Shown: positions 7,970-15,108, numbered from the stretch's first letter. The stretch: 17,207 nt of DNA from Desulfobacterales bacterium (GCA_029940345.1 JAOZRC010000032.1:1-17207), one strand, 5' to 3'. Program-made: numbers and translations. The notes: generated by a model not told the origin, from the sequence alone.

Positions 7970-10102
7970 ATGGACCTGATTCAGGAACAATTAAATGTGC
8001 TGCTGGCCTCCGATCCCTATCTGCGCCCGTATGCCGATATCCTTCGCAAGCGAATCGAACATATTCATCTGACCGCCAGGCGACTTTGCTCAGAAAAAAC
8101 AGATCCTTTTACACGGGTTGCCGGAAACGAACACCTCGGACTTCATTGCAAAGAGGATGACTGCGGGTTTACGGAACAAACCGATACCGCTATGGCAGAC
8201 TGGGCGGCCGGACACGAATATTTCGGACTTCATTTCAGGGATGATCAATGGGTGTTCAGGGAATGGGCACCCAATGCCACGGCGGTTTATTTGATCGCTG
8301 ATATGACCGCTTGGCGGGCAGCGTCCCAATTTGCCTTAACCCGGATCAACGCTGACGGCGTATGGGAAATACATCTGCCGGCCTCCGCCTTGAACCATGG
8401 CGATTTGTACCGGCTGCATCTTAAATGGCCGGGTGGGGAAGGCGATCGCATCCCCGCTTATGCCCGACGCACGGTTCAGGATCACCAAACGCTGATTTTT
8501 AACGCGCAGGTGTGGTACCCCCCATCGCCTTACCAATGGCGCCTACCGGTTTTTCAACCACCTGGTTTTCAACGTTTGGTGGAACCGTTACTGATCTATG
8601 AAGCCCATGTGGGTATGGCCCAGGAAGCGGAAAAGATCGGTGCGTTTCGTGAGTTCACCCAACAGGTTATCCCTCGCATTGTTCAGGCTGGTTATAATAC
8701 GATCCAGTTGATGGCCATCCAGGAACATCCCTATTACGGTTCATTCGGCTATCAGGTGTCCGGCTTTTTTGCCGCTTCCTCCCGTTACGGCACGCCGGAA
8801 GAACTCAAAGAACTGATTGACACGGCCCACCAAGCCGGTCTGCGCGTCATCATGGATATCATCCATTCCCATGCGGTTAAAAATGTGGCCGAAGGCCTCA
8901 GTCACTTTGACGGAACCCCGTGGCAATACTTTCATCAAGGCTCTCGCGGCGACCACATCGCCTGGGATTCCCGCTGCTTTGATTACGCCAAATACCAGGT
9001 ACTTCACTTTTTGCTTTCCAACTGCCGTTTTTGGTTGGATGAGTACCATTTTGACGGCTTCCGTTTTGACGGCGTCACCAGTATGCTATATCATCACCAC
9101 GGATTAGAACGGGCATTCACTTCCTACGCCGATTATTTTGATGACAGTGTTGATGAGGATGCTTACACCTATCTGGCGTTAGCCAACCGTCTGATCCATT
9201 TCGTACGGCCTGATGCGATCACCATTGCCGAGGACATCAGCGGGATGCCGGGACTGGCAATGCCTGCGGAAAAAGGCGGCGTCGGCTTTGACTATCGGTT
9301 TGCCATGGGCGTGCCCGATCACTGGATTCGCCTGACCAAAGACATCCCGGATGAAGCGTGGTCTATGGGAGCGCTATGGCATACGTTAACCGACCGCCGC
9401 CATGCCGAAAAAACGATCAGTTATGCCGAGTCTCACGATCAGGCCCTGGTGGGCGATCAAACCTTGATTTTCAGACTGATCGGTGCGGATATGTATCATT
9501 GCATGGCGGTTGATAAACGCACTATCAAAACAGATCGCGGGCTGGCCTTGCATAAAATGATCCGTCTGATCACCCTGGCTGCCGCCGGCCACGGTTACCT
9601 GAATTTTATGGGCAATGAATTCGGCCATCCCGAATGGATTGATTTTCCCCGTCAAGGCAATAACTGGTCATATCGCTATGCCCGGCGACAGTGGCAACTT
9701 GCGGATGACAAAAATTTGGTGTATCGGTTCTTGGCTAAATTTGATCAGGACATGCTGGCCATCGCCAAAAAATACCGACTGCTTGCCGGGTTTACGCCCC
9801 AACTTTTGCATGAACATTCGGATGATAAGATCATCATATTCGAACGCGCCGGCCTGGTGTTCGCTTTTAATTTCCACCCCTGGCAATCCTACACCGATTA
9901 CCCTTTTGAAGCGCCGGCAGCCAAATATCGCATGCTCACTGACAGCGATGCCGAAATTTATGGCGGCCAGGCAAGACTGGTTCCCGGCCAGCTTCATGAA
10001 GCCCTCATTGACCAAACATCCACTTCTAAGCGCCCCCAAATCCTTCTTTACTTACCTACTCGTACTGCTATTGTTTTAAAAGCCACTGACGTTCAGGTAT
10101 AA
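7970..10102 (+). CDS. glgB: 1,4-alpha-glucan branching enzyme, GH13_8 (eukaryote-like)
   Basis: The enzyme makes alpha-1,6 branches in glycogen by cleaving and transferring alpha-1,4 chains. With start ATG 7970 it has 710 residues: an N-terminal helical segment (LLASDPYLRPYADIL), a CBM48-like module with REWAPNA, the GH13 barrel and a C-terminal beta domain. Catalytic residues are Asp367 (DGFRFDGVTSMLYHHHG), Glu421 (TIAEDISGMP) and Asp490 (YAESHDQALVGD). MLYHHHG, ESHDQALVGD and NFMGNEFGHPEW closely resemble human GBE1 and yeast Glc3, placing it in subfamily GH13_8 instead of the E. coli-type GH13_9. An in-frame ATG at 7931 lies inside a palindromic repeat; 7970 gives the family-like N-terminus, but neither has a good ribosome-binding site. 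Codons from 8120 and 8207 carry a partial internal duplication. No glgA, glgC or glgP is nearby. Confidence 0.93.
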   Translation: MDLIQEQLNVLLASDPYLRPYADILRKRIEHIHLTARRLCSEKTDPFTRVAGNEHLGLHCKEDDCGFTEQTDTAMADWAAGHEYFGLHFRDDQWVFREWAPNATAVYLIADMTAWRAASQFALTRINADGVWEIHLPASALNHGDLYRLHLKWPGGEGDRIPAYARRTVQDHQTLIFNAQVWYPPSPYQWRLPVFQPPGFQRLVEPLLIYEAHVGMAQEAEKIGAFREFTQQVIPRIVQAGYNTIQLMAIQEHPYYGSFGYQVSGFFAASSRYGTPEELKELIDTAHQAGLRVIMDIIHSHAVKNVAEGLSHFDGTPWQYFHQGSRGDHIAWDSRCFDYAKYQVLHFLLSNCRFWLDEYHFDGFRFDGVTSMLYHHHGLERAFTSYADYFDDSVDEDAYTYLALANRLIHFVRPDAITIAEDISGMPGLAMPAEKGGVGFDYRFAMGVPDHWIRLTKDIPDEAWSMGALWHTLTDRRHAEKTISYAESHDQALVGDQTLIFRLIGADMYHCMAVDKRTIKTDRGLALHKMIRLITLAAAGHGYLNFMGNEFGHPEWIDFPRQGNNWSYRYARRQWQLADDKNLVYRFLAKFDQDMLAIAKKYRLLAGFTPQLLHEHSDDKIIIFERAGLVFAFNFHPWQSYTDYPFEAPAAKYRMLTDSDAEIYGGQARLVPGQLHEALIDQTSTSKRPQILLYLPTRTAIVLKATDVQV

Positions 10103-10519
10103 ATGATTCGGTTTTGGTTTTGACGCAATAGGAAATTATAAGCGATATCTTTGCTTGACACCGTATATATTTTTGATCTACCTTTTTGTACTTTGGCTAT
10201 TTTTTCCTATCCTTTCAAAAGTAAAGTGTGTTATAAATTTCTGGTTGAAGATCATTTTAGCTTTAGGTGCCTGTGATGAATCGTAACGCACTTTTTCAGA
10301 TTGCGAGATTGTGCTGTATAAACTGAAAGTCTATCGAAATTTTTGCTGCCTCATTGCGAAAAAAGTGTAAACTACTTTAAGCCTGATATGAAGGATGCCG
10401 AAATAACTTCCCCATTCCGGAGTGCAAACTTCAGTTTGCGATGCTGTGACGCAAACTGAAGTTTGCACTCCTCTTCTGAAAATGGGTATTGTCTCCATTC
10501 CTTAAAATCAATCATGGAT
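10103..10519. other. Gap between convergent genes, no gene seen
   Basis: This 417-bp AT-rich gap separates glgB (+) and the binding-protein gene (-). It has several stop codons in each frame and no plausible coding sequence. A TTGACA at 10155-10160 resembles a -35 box but has no good -10 at 16-18 bp. The right third contains the family B repeat. Confidence 0.6.
10411..10486. repeat. Large inverted repeat, family B copy 2
   Basis: Two perfect 22-bp arms (10419-10440 and 10450-10471) flank a 9-nt loop. Each arm also contains its own hairpin, GCAAAC-TTCA-GTTTGC, so the site can fold as one long stem or two small ones. CCCATT (10411-10416) and AATGGG (10481-10486) extend the symmetry outward with unpaired bases between. 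No T-run follows on either strand. It sits between convergent gene ends. Confidence 0.85.
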
Positions 10520-11707
10520 CTACTCACGGGTAAGCTTGTCAACATAGATGAACTTATATTTCCCTTCCAGTTTTTCAACTTTGGTTAAATAGGTTTGGTC
10601 CAACCCGCGATGGTCTGAAGCGCTATAAGAAATTTTCAATCCGCCCACATCATAGTTCGACATGGCTTCAAGGCTCGTTTTAAGCACATTCGCATTCAGG
10701 GTCGCACCGGCATCGTTTAGCACTTTATGGAAAACCTTGGCGGCAATATAGCCTTCCAGGCTGACAAAGCCGTAATCTCCGCCCAGCGCCGTTTGATATT
10801 CTTTCACAATGGGAATGGTCACGTCCCACGGACTGGGCATCACCTGGCTGATATACACGTTTTTGAGACTCTTGCAGCGTTCGGCCAGACCGCGGCTTCC
10901 GACAAAAGAGATATTGATAAAAACCGCATCGAAATTGAGTTTATGCCACCGATTGATCGCCTCAGCACAGGGTCGGTAAGCGCCAACTAAAATAACCGCT
11001 TCCACCCGGTTTCCTGATAACTTACGCGCATCACACCCCACCGCGATGGTGTTGCGTTTATAATTGGGCACCATGCGCCAAAACGCTTTCCATGTTCCGA
11101 CCGGCGCATTATCAGCGGGTATATCCGGAACCTCCGGAATGATAGAAACACCGTTAATTTTATTGACTGCTTTGACAGCGGCTTGCACGCCGGCGAGTCC
11201 GAAAGCGTCTCTTTGAACAAACAACCCGATTTTGGTAATATTCAAATCATCTTTTAAGCGTCTGACCATGTTTTCGATTTCAGCATCATAACTGGCGCGC
11301 AGGCTGAACGTATACGGATTGGTGCTATGGTCACTTAAAAAACCTGCACCTGTGAAGGCGCCAAAATAGATCATCTTATTCTGGGTTGCCAGGGGTACGG
11401 CAACTTTCGACGTCGGCGTGCCAACGTAACCGAACAGCGCGTCCACTTTCTCCTGGATAAACGTTTGCGTGTTTTTAATACACCGATCCGGTTCATATTT
11501 GTCATCTAAAGCTTTTAACATGATTCCATCTGCGTGGCTATTAAAATAGGCCAAAGCGCCTTTGTTCATTTGGGAGCCTAAAAATGATGTCGGTCCGGAG
11601 AGCGCGCACGATTGTCCTAAAATGATTTCAGCGGAAACAGGATTCTCCGCGCTACTGACAATAAGCATTGCTGTTACAAGAATAATAAAAAATTGTATCG
11701 ATTTCAT
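10520..11707 (-). CDS. Periplasmic binding protein, LivK-like (Peripla_BP_6)
   Basis: A 395-residue type I periplasmic binding protein of the branched-chain amino acid/amide/urea group. A signal peptide is clear: MKSIQFFIILVTAMLIVSS, with likely cleavage after VSA near residue 26. The mature part starts IILGQSCALSGPTSFLG, the typical first strand and ligand loop, and continues with FGYVGTPTS, PYTFSLRASYDAEI and the EAVILVGAY segment. The start ATG has AAGGAGAT 5 nt upstream. No LivH, LivM, LivF or LivG genes are present, so it is an orphan relative to its usual transporter. It is last in a - strand series, 82 bp after the hydrolase gene. It could deliver a ligand to a distant transporter or to a sensor. 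The ligand is unknown. Confidence 0.85.
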   Translation of the reverse strand: MKSIQFFIILVTAMLIVSSAENPVSAEIILGQSCALSGPTSFLGSQMNKGALAYFNSHADGIMLKALDDKYEPDRCIKNTQTFIQEKVDALFGYVGTPTSKVAVPLATQNKMIYFGAFTGAGFLSDHSTNPYTFSLRASYDAEIENMVRRLKDDLNITKIGLFVQRDAFGLAGVQAAVKAVNKINGVSIIPEVPDIPADNAPVGTWKAFWRMVPNYKRNTIAVGCDARKLSGNRVEAVILVGAYRPCAEAINRWHKLNFDAVFINISFVGSRGLAERCKSLKNVYISQVMPSPWDVTIPIVKEYQTALGGDYGFVSLEGYIAAKVFHKVLNDAGATLNANVLKTSLEAMSNYDVGGLKISYSASDHRGLDQTYLTKVEKLEGKYKFIYVDKLTRE

Positions 11708-11735
11708 TAAATATCTCCTTCTTATGTTTCAATAC

Positions 11736-11752
11736 GGCAGGAAGTTCCCGCC
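11736..11752. repeat. Imperfect 17-bp palindrome upstream of the LivK-like gene
   Basis: GGCAGGAA-G-TTCCCGCC has one mismatch between its arms. It lies 29 bp upstream of the LivK-like start, within the gap to the hydrolase gene. It may be an operator or a decayed hairpin repeat, and no second copy is seen in this window. Confidence 0.35.
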
Positions 11753-11789
11753 ATTTTCACGTTACCGGGCCGAGCCTCATGGAAAATAT

Positions 11790-12506
11790 TCAGCCGGGCG
11801 ACAGATGCGAATCAAACCATGACACCGCCTGCCGGATAAACTGTTTCTGGTCTTCCGGGTTGCTCATGCGATGATCACCGTTTTTTTGGACGATCAGTTT
11901 TTTTGGGGGCCCCGCTTTTGCCATGATTTCATGGGCATTGGTAAGTGGGACAATGGCGTCATTGTCGCCATGAAAGATAAGAATCGTATTGGCCGAAGCA
12001 AGCGTGGCGGAAATATCGAATTGCAGATTCTTTTTATAAAACGAAAAGGGTAAAGCGCCGAGTTCATCGGATGATTGGGATACATGTTCCAAGTCACGAC
12101 TTCGCACCGGGGACGCCACAATTGCCATTGCGGCAACTTTCATTCGTGCGGCCACGCTTAAACAGGCGGTTCCTCCCAAACTGCTACCGAACAAACCGAT
12201 CTCGTCGCCAATATCATCCCGGTTTTGCATTACTTTGATAGCTGCGATTAAATCGTTACAGCGGGCGTTAAGGGTGGTTACGTCCTGAAAAATACCCTGG
12301 CTTTGTCCGCAGCCACGATGATCAAACCCGAAAAAAGCGATATTGTGTTGATTACAAGCTTGCGCCATGCGGATCTGCTTAGGAGAATTGCCGTCACTGA
12401 GCAACCCGTGCGAACCGATCACAACAGGAGGCCGCCGGATGTCAGGTTTAGACAGCGTTCCATGCAAAAGCAACTCATCGGAAGTAAAGTGGATATCTTG
12501 AATCAT
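11790..12506 (-). CDS. Alpha/beta hydrolase (serine hydrolase)
   Basis: A 238-residue protein with a canonical alpha/beta hydrolase fold and no signal peptide, so probably cytoplasmic. GSHGLLSDGNS (31-41) gives the oxyanion loop, and FDHRGCGQSQG (61-71) is a typical second motif. The nucleophile elbow is GSSLG (107-111) with Ser109. The acid is likely Asp183 in HGDNDAIVP (179-187), and the base His212 in NGDHRMSNP (209-217). It resembles the serine aminopeptidase/acyl-esterase type (Hydrolase_4 group); the substrate cannot be told from sequence. It is 75 bp after the NMT1-like binding-protein gene and may process the imported compound. The ATG has a weak ribosome-binding site. Confidence 0.86.
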   Translation of the reverse strand: MIQDIHFTSDELLLHGTLSKPDIRRPPVVIGSHGLLSDGNSPKQIRMAQACNQHNIAFFGFDHRGCGQSQGIFQDVTTLNARCNDLIAAIKVMQNRDDIGDEIGLFGSSLGGTACLSVAARMKVAAMAIVASPVRSRDLEHVSQSSDELGALPFSFYKKNLQFDISATLASANTILIFHGDNDAIVPLTNAHEIMAKAGPPKKLIVQKNGDHRMSNPEDQKQFIRQAVSWFDSHLSPG

Positions 12507-12560
12507 TCTGTTCTGATTTTTTCTAACATTATATTTAATGGTGGTTTCGAGGTTGAATAA

Positions 12561-12586
12561 AAAACGGAACTGCTTTCCGCTTTACA
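12561..12586 (-). repeat. REP-like hairpin, family A copy 3
   Basis: Stem AAACGGAA (12562-12569) and TTCCGCTT (12575-12582) around a 5-nt loop. Read on the - strand it begins GTAAAGCGGAAAGC, the same as copy 2 of the 7128-7203 pair. The TAA in this repeat (12582-12584) is the stop codon of the NMT1-like binding-protein gene. Confidence 0.7.
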
Positions 12587-13583
12587 TACTTTTAAGCGCT
12601 TTTTCAACATTGACCGGCTTTTTTATCAACCCTTGGGCCAGCATAATCTGTTCCGTTTCTTTCCAGGCCGCCGTGTCAATCGAACCGATTTTTATATCCG
12701 GTGACGGCTGAATAAATGTATGCGTGATAGCCAGTTGTTGGGCTAATAGCGCTTCAGAAGTATCTTTGTCAAACTGTTTCAGCACGTTAATCGTCTTTTC
12801 CAGGTTCGCTGGTCTTAGCGCTTCACGCCATCCTTGCAGTAAGGCATGTTTAAATTGAACCACCGTTTGTGGATGTTTGGCAATCATTTGCTCAGATGTC
12901 ACAACCGAATTGGCGACAAAGCGGACACCGAAATTATATGGGTCTAAAAAGCGCACGGTTTCACCCGCCCTGGCCAATTTAGCACTCAGAAAAACGCCCT
13001 GGGTGTTGCGGTAAACAGGCCAAATATCGGCTTTGCGCTTGAAAAAAGGGGTGTAATCATACCGAACGCTGAAAAGAGTGACATCCTTGGAATTGATCCC
13101 GCCTTTGGCCATAAGGGTGCGCATAATCGTTTCATCATTGCCGCCGTAGGTGATGCCAATGATTTTGCCTTTCAGATCGCTAAGACGTTTAATCGGCGGC
13201 AGTTCGTCCCGGTAAATCCACTGAAGCGCATTGACCTGAAACAATTGGGCAATCACTACCACGGGCGCGCCTTTAGATAGCGCCCGAATCACCTGGTCGG
13301 CTGAAGCAACGCCGAATTGGGCGTACCCCAGTTCCAATTCCCTGATCGCATCCCTTTCCGGACCGCCGGCTTTCACCCGCACATCAAGACCGTAATCTGT
13401 AAAAATGTGGTGAACGTCCGCATACAAATCGCCAACAACACTGGCGTTGAAGAGCCATTTGAGCCGGTAATTGATTTTTTCGGCGGCATTAACGGCATCT
13501 ACAGAAACGATACCGGATAGCCATGCCAGGGTGATGCCCAATATGACCATTTTCTGGCAGGTGCATTTATTAAAACGTTTCAT
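12582..13583 (-). CDS. ABC transporter binding protein, NMT1/THI5-like
   Basis: A 333-residue type II periplasmic binding protein. The signal peptide has a basic start (MKRFNKC), a hydrophobic core (VILGITLAWLSGIVS) and probable cleavage near residue 34 (VNA-AEK). The mature start LKWLFNASVVGDLYA resembles the W-x-P-N-x-x-x-x-x-x-Y region of ThiY/THI5 relatives. FGVASADQVIRA and LSDLKGKIIGITYGGNDE are typical of the NMT1/SsuA group. It lies next to a matching permease and ATPase, forming a complete importer. Family members bind pyrimidine thiamine precursors, sulfonates, nitrate or riboflavin, so the substrate is uncertain; no thiamine gene or TPP riboswitch is nearby. AAGGAG lies 5 nt upstream of the ATG. 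Confidence 0.86.
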   Translation of the reverse strand: MKRFNKCTCQKMVILGITLAWLSGIVSVDAVNAAEKINYRLKWLFNASVVGDLYADVHHIFTDYGLDVRVKAGGPERDAIRELELGYAQFGVASADQVIRALSKGAPVVVIAQLFQVNALQWIYRDELPPIKRLSDLKGKIIGITYGGNDETIMRTLMAKGGINSKDVTLFSVRYDYTPFFKRKADIWPVYRNTQGVFLSAKLARAGETVRFLDPYNFGVRFVANSVVTSEQMIAKHPQTVVQFKHALLQGWREALRPANLEKTINVLKQFDKDTSEALLAQQLAITHTFIQPSPDIKIGSIDTAAWKETEQIMLAQGLIKKPVNVEKALKSM

Positions 13584-13587
13584 AAAA

Positions 13588-13594
13588 ACTCCTT
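13588..13594 (-). promoter_or_regulatory. Ribosome-binding site of the NMT1-like gene
   Basis: On the - strand AAGGAGT lies 4 nt before the ATG at 13583, a strong Shine-Dalgarno match. Confidence 0.75.
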
Positions 13595-13595
13595 A

Positions 13596-13625
13596 TATTA
13601 TGTTTCCCAATATTATGTTTCCCAA
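13596..13625. repeat. 15-bp perfect tandem duplication at the permease stop
   Basis: TATTATGTTTCCCAA occurs twice in a row (13596-13610 and 13611-13625). On the - strand the upstream unit encodes the last codons and the TAA of the permease, and the second unit lies in the spacer before the next gene. It looks like a recent slippage duplication. Confidence 0.9.
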
Positions 13626-14359
13626 CCTTTTTTAATAAGTGCTCCCGCCCATTCTAAAAGTCCCTGATACACCGACAGGGTGATGCCAATGACAAAAAGA
13701 GCGCTTAAAATACGCGCCAGATCACTTTGATAAAGGGCGATGCGAATACTATAGCCGATACCCGCATTGGCCGCAATAAATTCGGCCACAATTGTTCCGG
13801 CCATCGCCAATGTGGCGCTTCCGGCAATCACCGTTGTCAGTTTGTTCAGATTTTCGAATGCACGGATTTTAACTTCCAATTGCCAGCGCAACCGTCCGGT
13901 GCAGCGATAGAAATGTTCAATATCGACAACCGGTTCTGACATAACGCCAATGACCGAAAGCAATATCGGAAAATAACAAATCATGGCTGCTATCAGCAGG
14001 CGCGCCAGAAAGCCATCACCCAGCAAAATAAAAATAATCGGCGCTAAGGCAACAATGGGATAGGCTTGCACATTATACGCGGCCACTTTTACAATCGAAC
14101 CGACCCAAGTGGCTTTGCGTCCCACAATACCCACGATAAAAGCGAATATGACGGATATGATCTGACCGATAACCGCAACGCTCAGGGTGTCGGCAACATC
14201 TTTACAATAGCGTACAAATTCGGTGCAACCGGTCTGCCAGAGTTCCGACGGAGACGGAATGACATAATCAGAAAGCTGTAAACCATATTTTAGTAAAAAC
14301 AGCAATGCGATTCCGGTGCAATAGATAATCAGAAACTGGTAAATTCGCCTAAGCAGCAT
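13613..14359 (-). CDS. ABC transporter permease, TauC/SsuC type
   Basis: A 248-residue inner-membrane permease (BPD_transp_1 family). Hydrophobic segments near residues 8-28, 58-80, 95-113, 119-141, 176-198 and 215-238 give about six membrane spans. SDYVIPSPSELW (30-41) after the first span is typical of the SsuC/TauC/ThiX group. The EAA-type loop that docks on the ATPase is about 152-175 (CTGRLRWQLEVKIRAFENL), followed by GTIVAEFIAANAGIG. The start overlaps the ATPase gene by 11 bp and the binding-protein gene follows 29 bp later, so the three are almost certainly co-transcribed. Its stop codon lies in a 15-bp tandem duplication. Confidence 0.9.
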   Translation of the reverse strand: MLLRRIYQFLIIYCTGIALLFLLKYGLQLSDYVIPSPSELWQTGCTEFVRYCKDVADTLSVAVIGQIISVIFAFIVGIVGRKATWVGSIVKVAAYNVQAYPIVALAPIIFILLGDGFLARLLIAAMICYFPILLSVIGVMSEPVVDIEHFYRCTGRLRWQLEVKIRAFENLNKLTTVIAGSATLAMAGTIVAEFIAANAGIGYSIRIALYQSDLARILSALFVIGITLSVYQGLLEWAGALIKKGWET

Positions 14360-15050
14360 TCATCAGCTCCAACATGGTGCGCTCTGGCGGTTGCGCAGCG
14401 GACTGACGACCACGATGATCCTGCCCCCGGACTACGATGCACTGTGGCTGCCTGGTTACAGCGCGCAGTACTATGATCTGATCGCAGAATTTGGCAACTT
14501 CAAGCAAATTATGGGAAATATACAACAAAAAACGGTCTGGATAAAGCGTTTTTATATTTAAGATAATTTTTTCGCGCGTGCGTTCATCCACATTGGCCAG
14601 GCTTTCATCCATCACCAGGAGATCAAAATCCTGAACCAGGTAACGAACCAAATTGATGCGATTTTTTTGCCCCAGCGAAAGACGATTAAATGGCTGGTCC
14701 ATACAGGTTTCAAGACCGAATAAAGTGATAAGATCATCCTTTTGAGTTTTGCGCGACGCCGGTGTGATTTTATCTAAATGATGGGAAATCGCCGACCATC
14801 CCGGAAGTCTTTCCGTGTTGTAAGAATAGAGCAAGGTTTTCATGTTACCGATTTTAATCTCGCCACTGGAAAATTTATCTGAATCGGGAAGCTCGCCTGT
14901 GATCAACCGCGCCAGCGATGTTTTACCGGCGCCTGAATGACCAAACAACGCATGCAAACCCGGTTTGGTGATTTTAAAGGACAGATTATCTAACACCGGG
15001 CGGCTATTGTGAGGATATTTTAATGTCAGATTGTGACAAGATAGAAGCAT
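14349..15050 (-). CDS. ABC transporter ATP-binding protein
   Basis: A 233-residue nucleotide-binding subunit that powers the adjacent permease. Walker A is GHSGAGKT (37-44), the signature LSLGQ (124-128), Walker B LLVMDE (144-149), and the switch histidine His180 lies in ISHN. The Q-loop is unusual: the YVFQ-type motif is replaced by YSYNTERLPGW (76-86), placing Asn78 where Gln is expected. The D-loop is ANVD where SALD is usual. The last 35 or so codons are visibly more GC-rich than the rest. It is the first gene of the importer set, with only a weak ribosome-binding site. Confidence 0.9.
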   Translation of the reverse strand: MLLSCHNLTLKYPHNSRPVLDNLSFKITKPGLHALFGHSGAGKTSLARLITGELPDSDKFSSGEIKIGNMKTLLYSYNTERLPGWSAISHHLDKITPASRKTQKDDLITLFGLETCMDQPFNRLSLGQKNRINLVRYLVQDFDLLVMDESLANVDERTREKIILNIKTLYPDRFLLYISHNLLEVAKFCDQIIVLRAVTRQPQCIVVRGQDHRGRQSAAQPPERTMLELMNAA

Positions 15051-15065
15051 TGCTGGTATCCGGCA

Positions 15066-15088
15066 GTAAGTTTCAAGTTTCAGTGTTC
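15066..15088 (-). repeat. Dispersed repeat, family D, reverse orientation
   Basis: Read on the - strand this contains CACTGAAACTTGAAACTTAC, matching 18 of 21 aligned positions at 6348-6368 with one gap. It occupies the gap between the broken nuclease gene and the ATPase gene. Confidence 0.5.
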
Positions 15089-15108
15089 AAAAAGCAGCCC
15101 CTCATTTG

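Noticed and set aside
7876..8160. 94-residue reading frame on the + strand
   Set aside because: It overlaps the palindrome and the 5' part of glgB in another frame and has no recognisable motif.
9615..10079. 154-residue reading frame on the + strand
   Set aside because: It lies within the conserved C-terminal part of glgB in another frame and has no domain features.
10411..10486. Bidirectional intrinsic terminator between glgB and the LivK-like gene
   Set aside because: The stem is strong, but no T-run follows on either strand, and a related copy occurs in a different setting at 5666.
15051..15108. TPP riboswitch before the NMT1-like importer
   Set aside because: The gap is only 58 bp, lacks the conserved THI-box core and is largely filled by a family D repeat.
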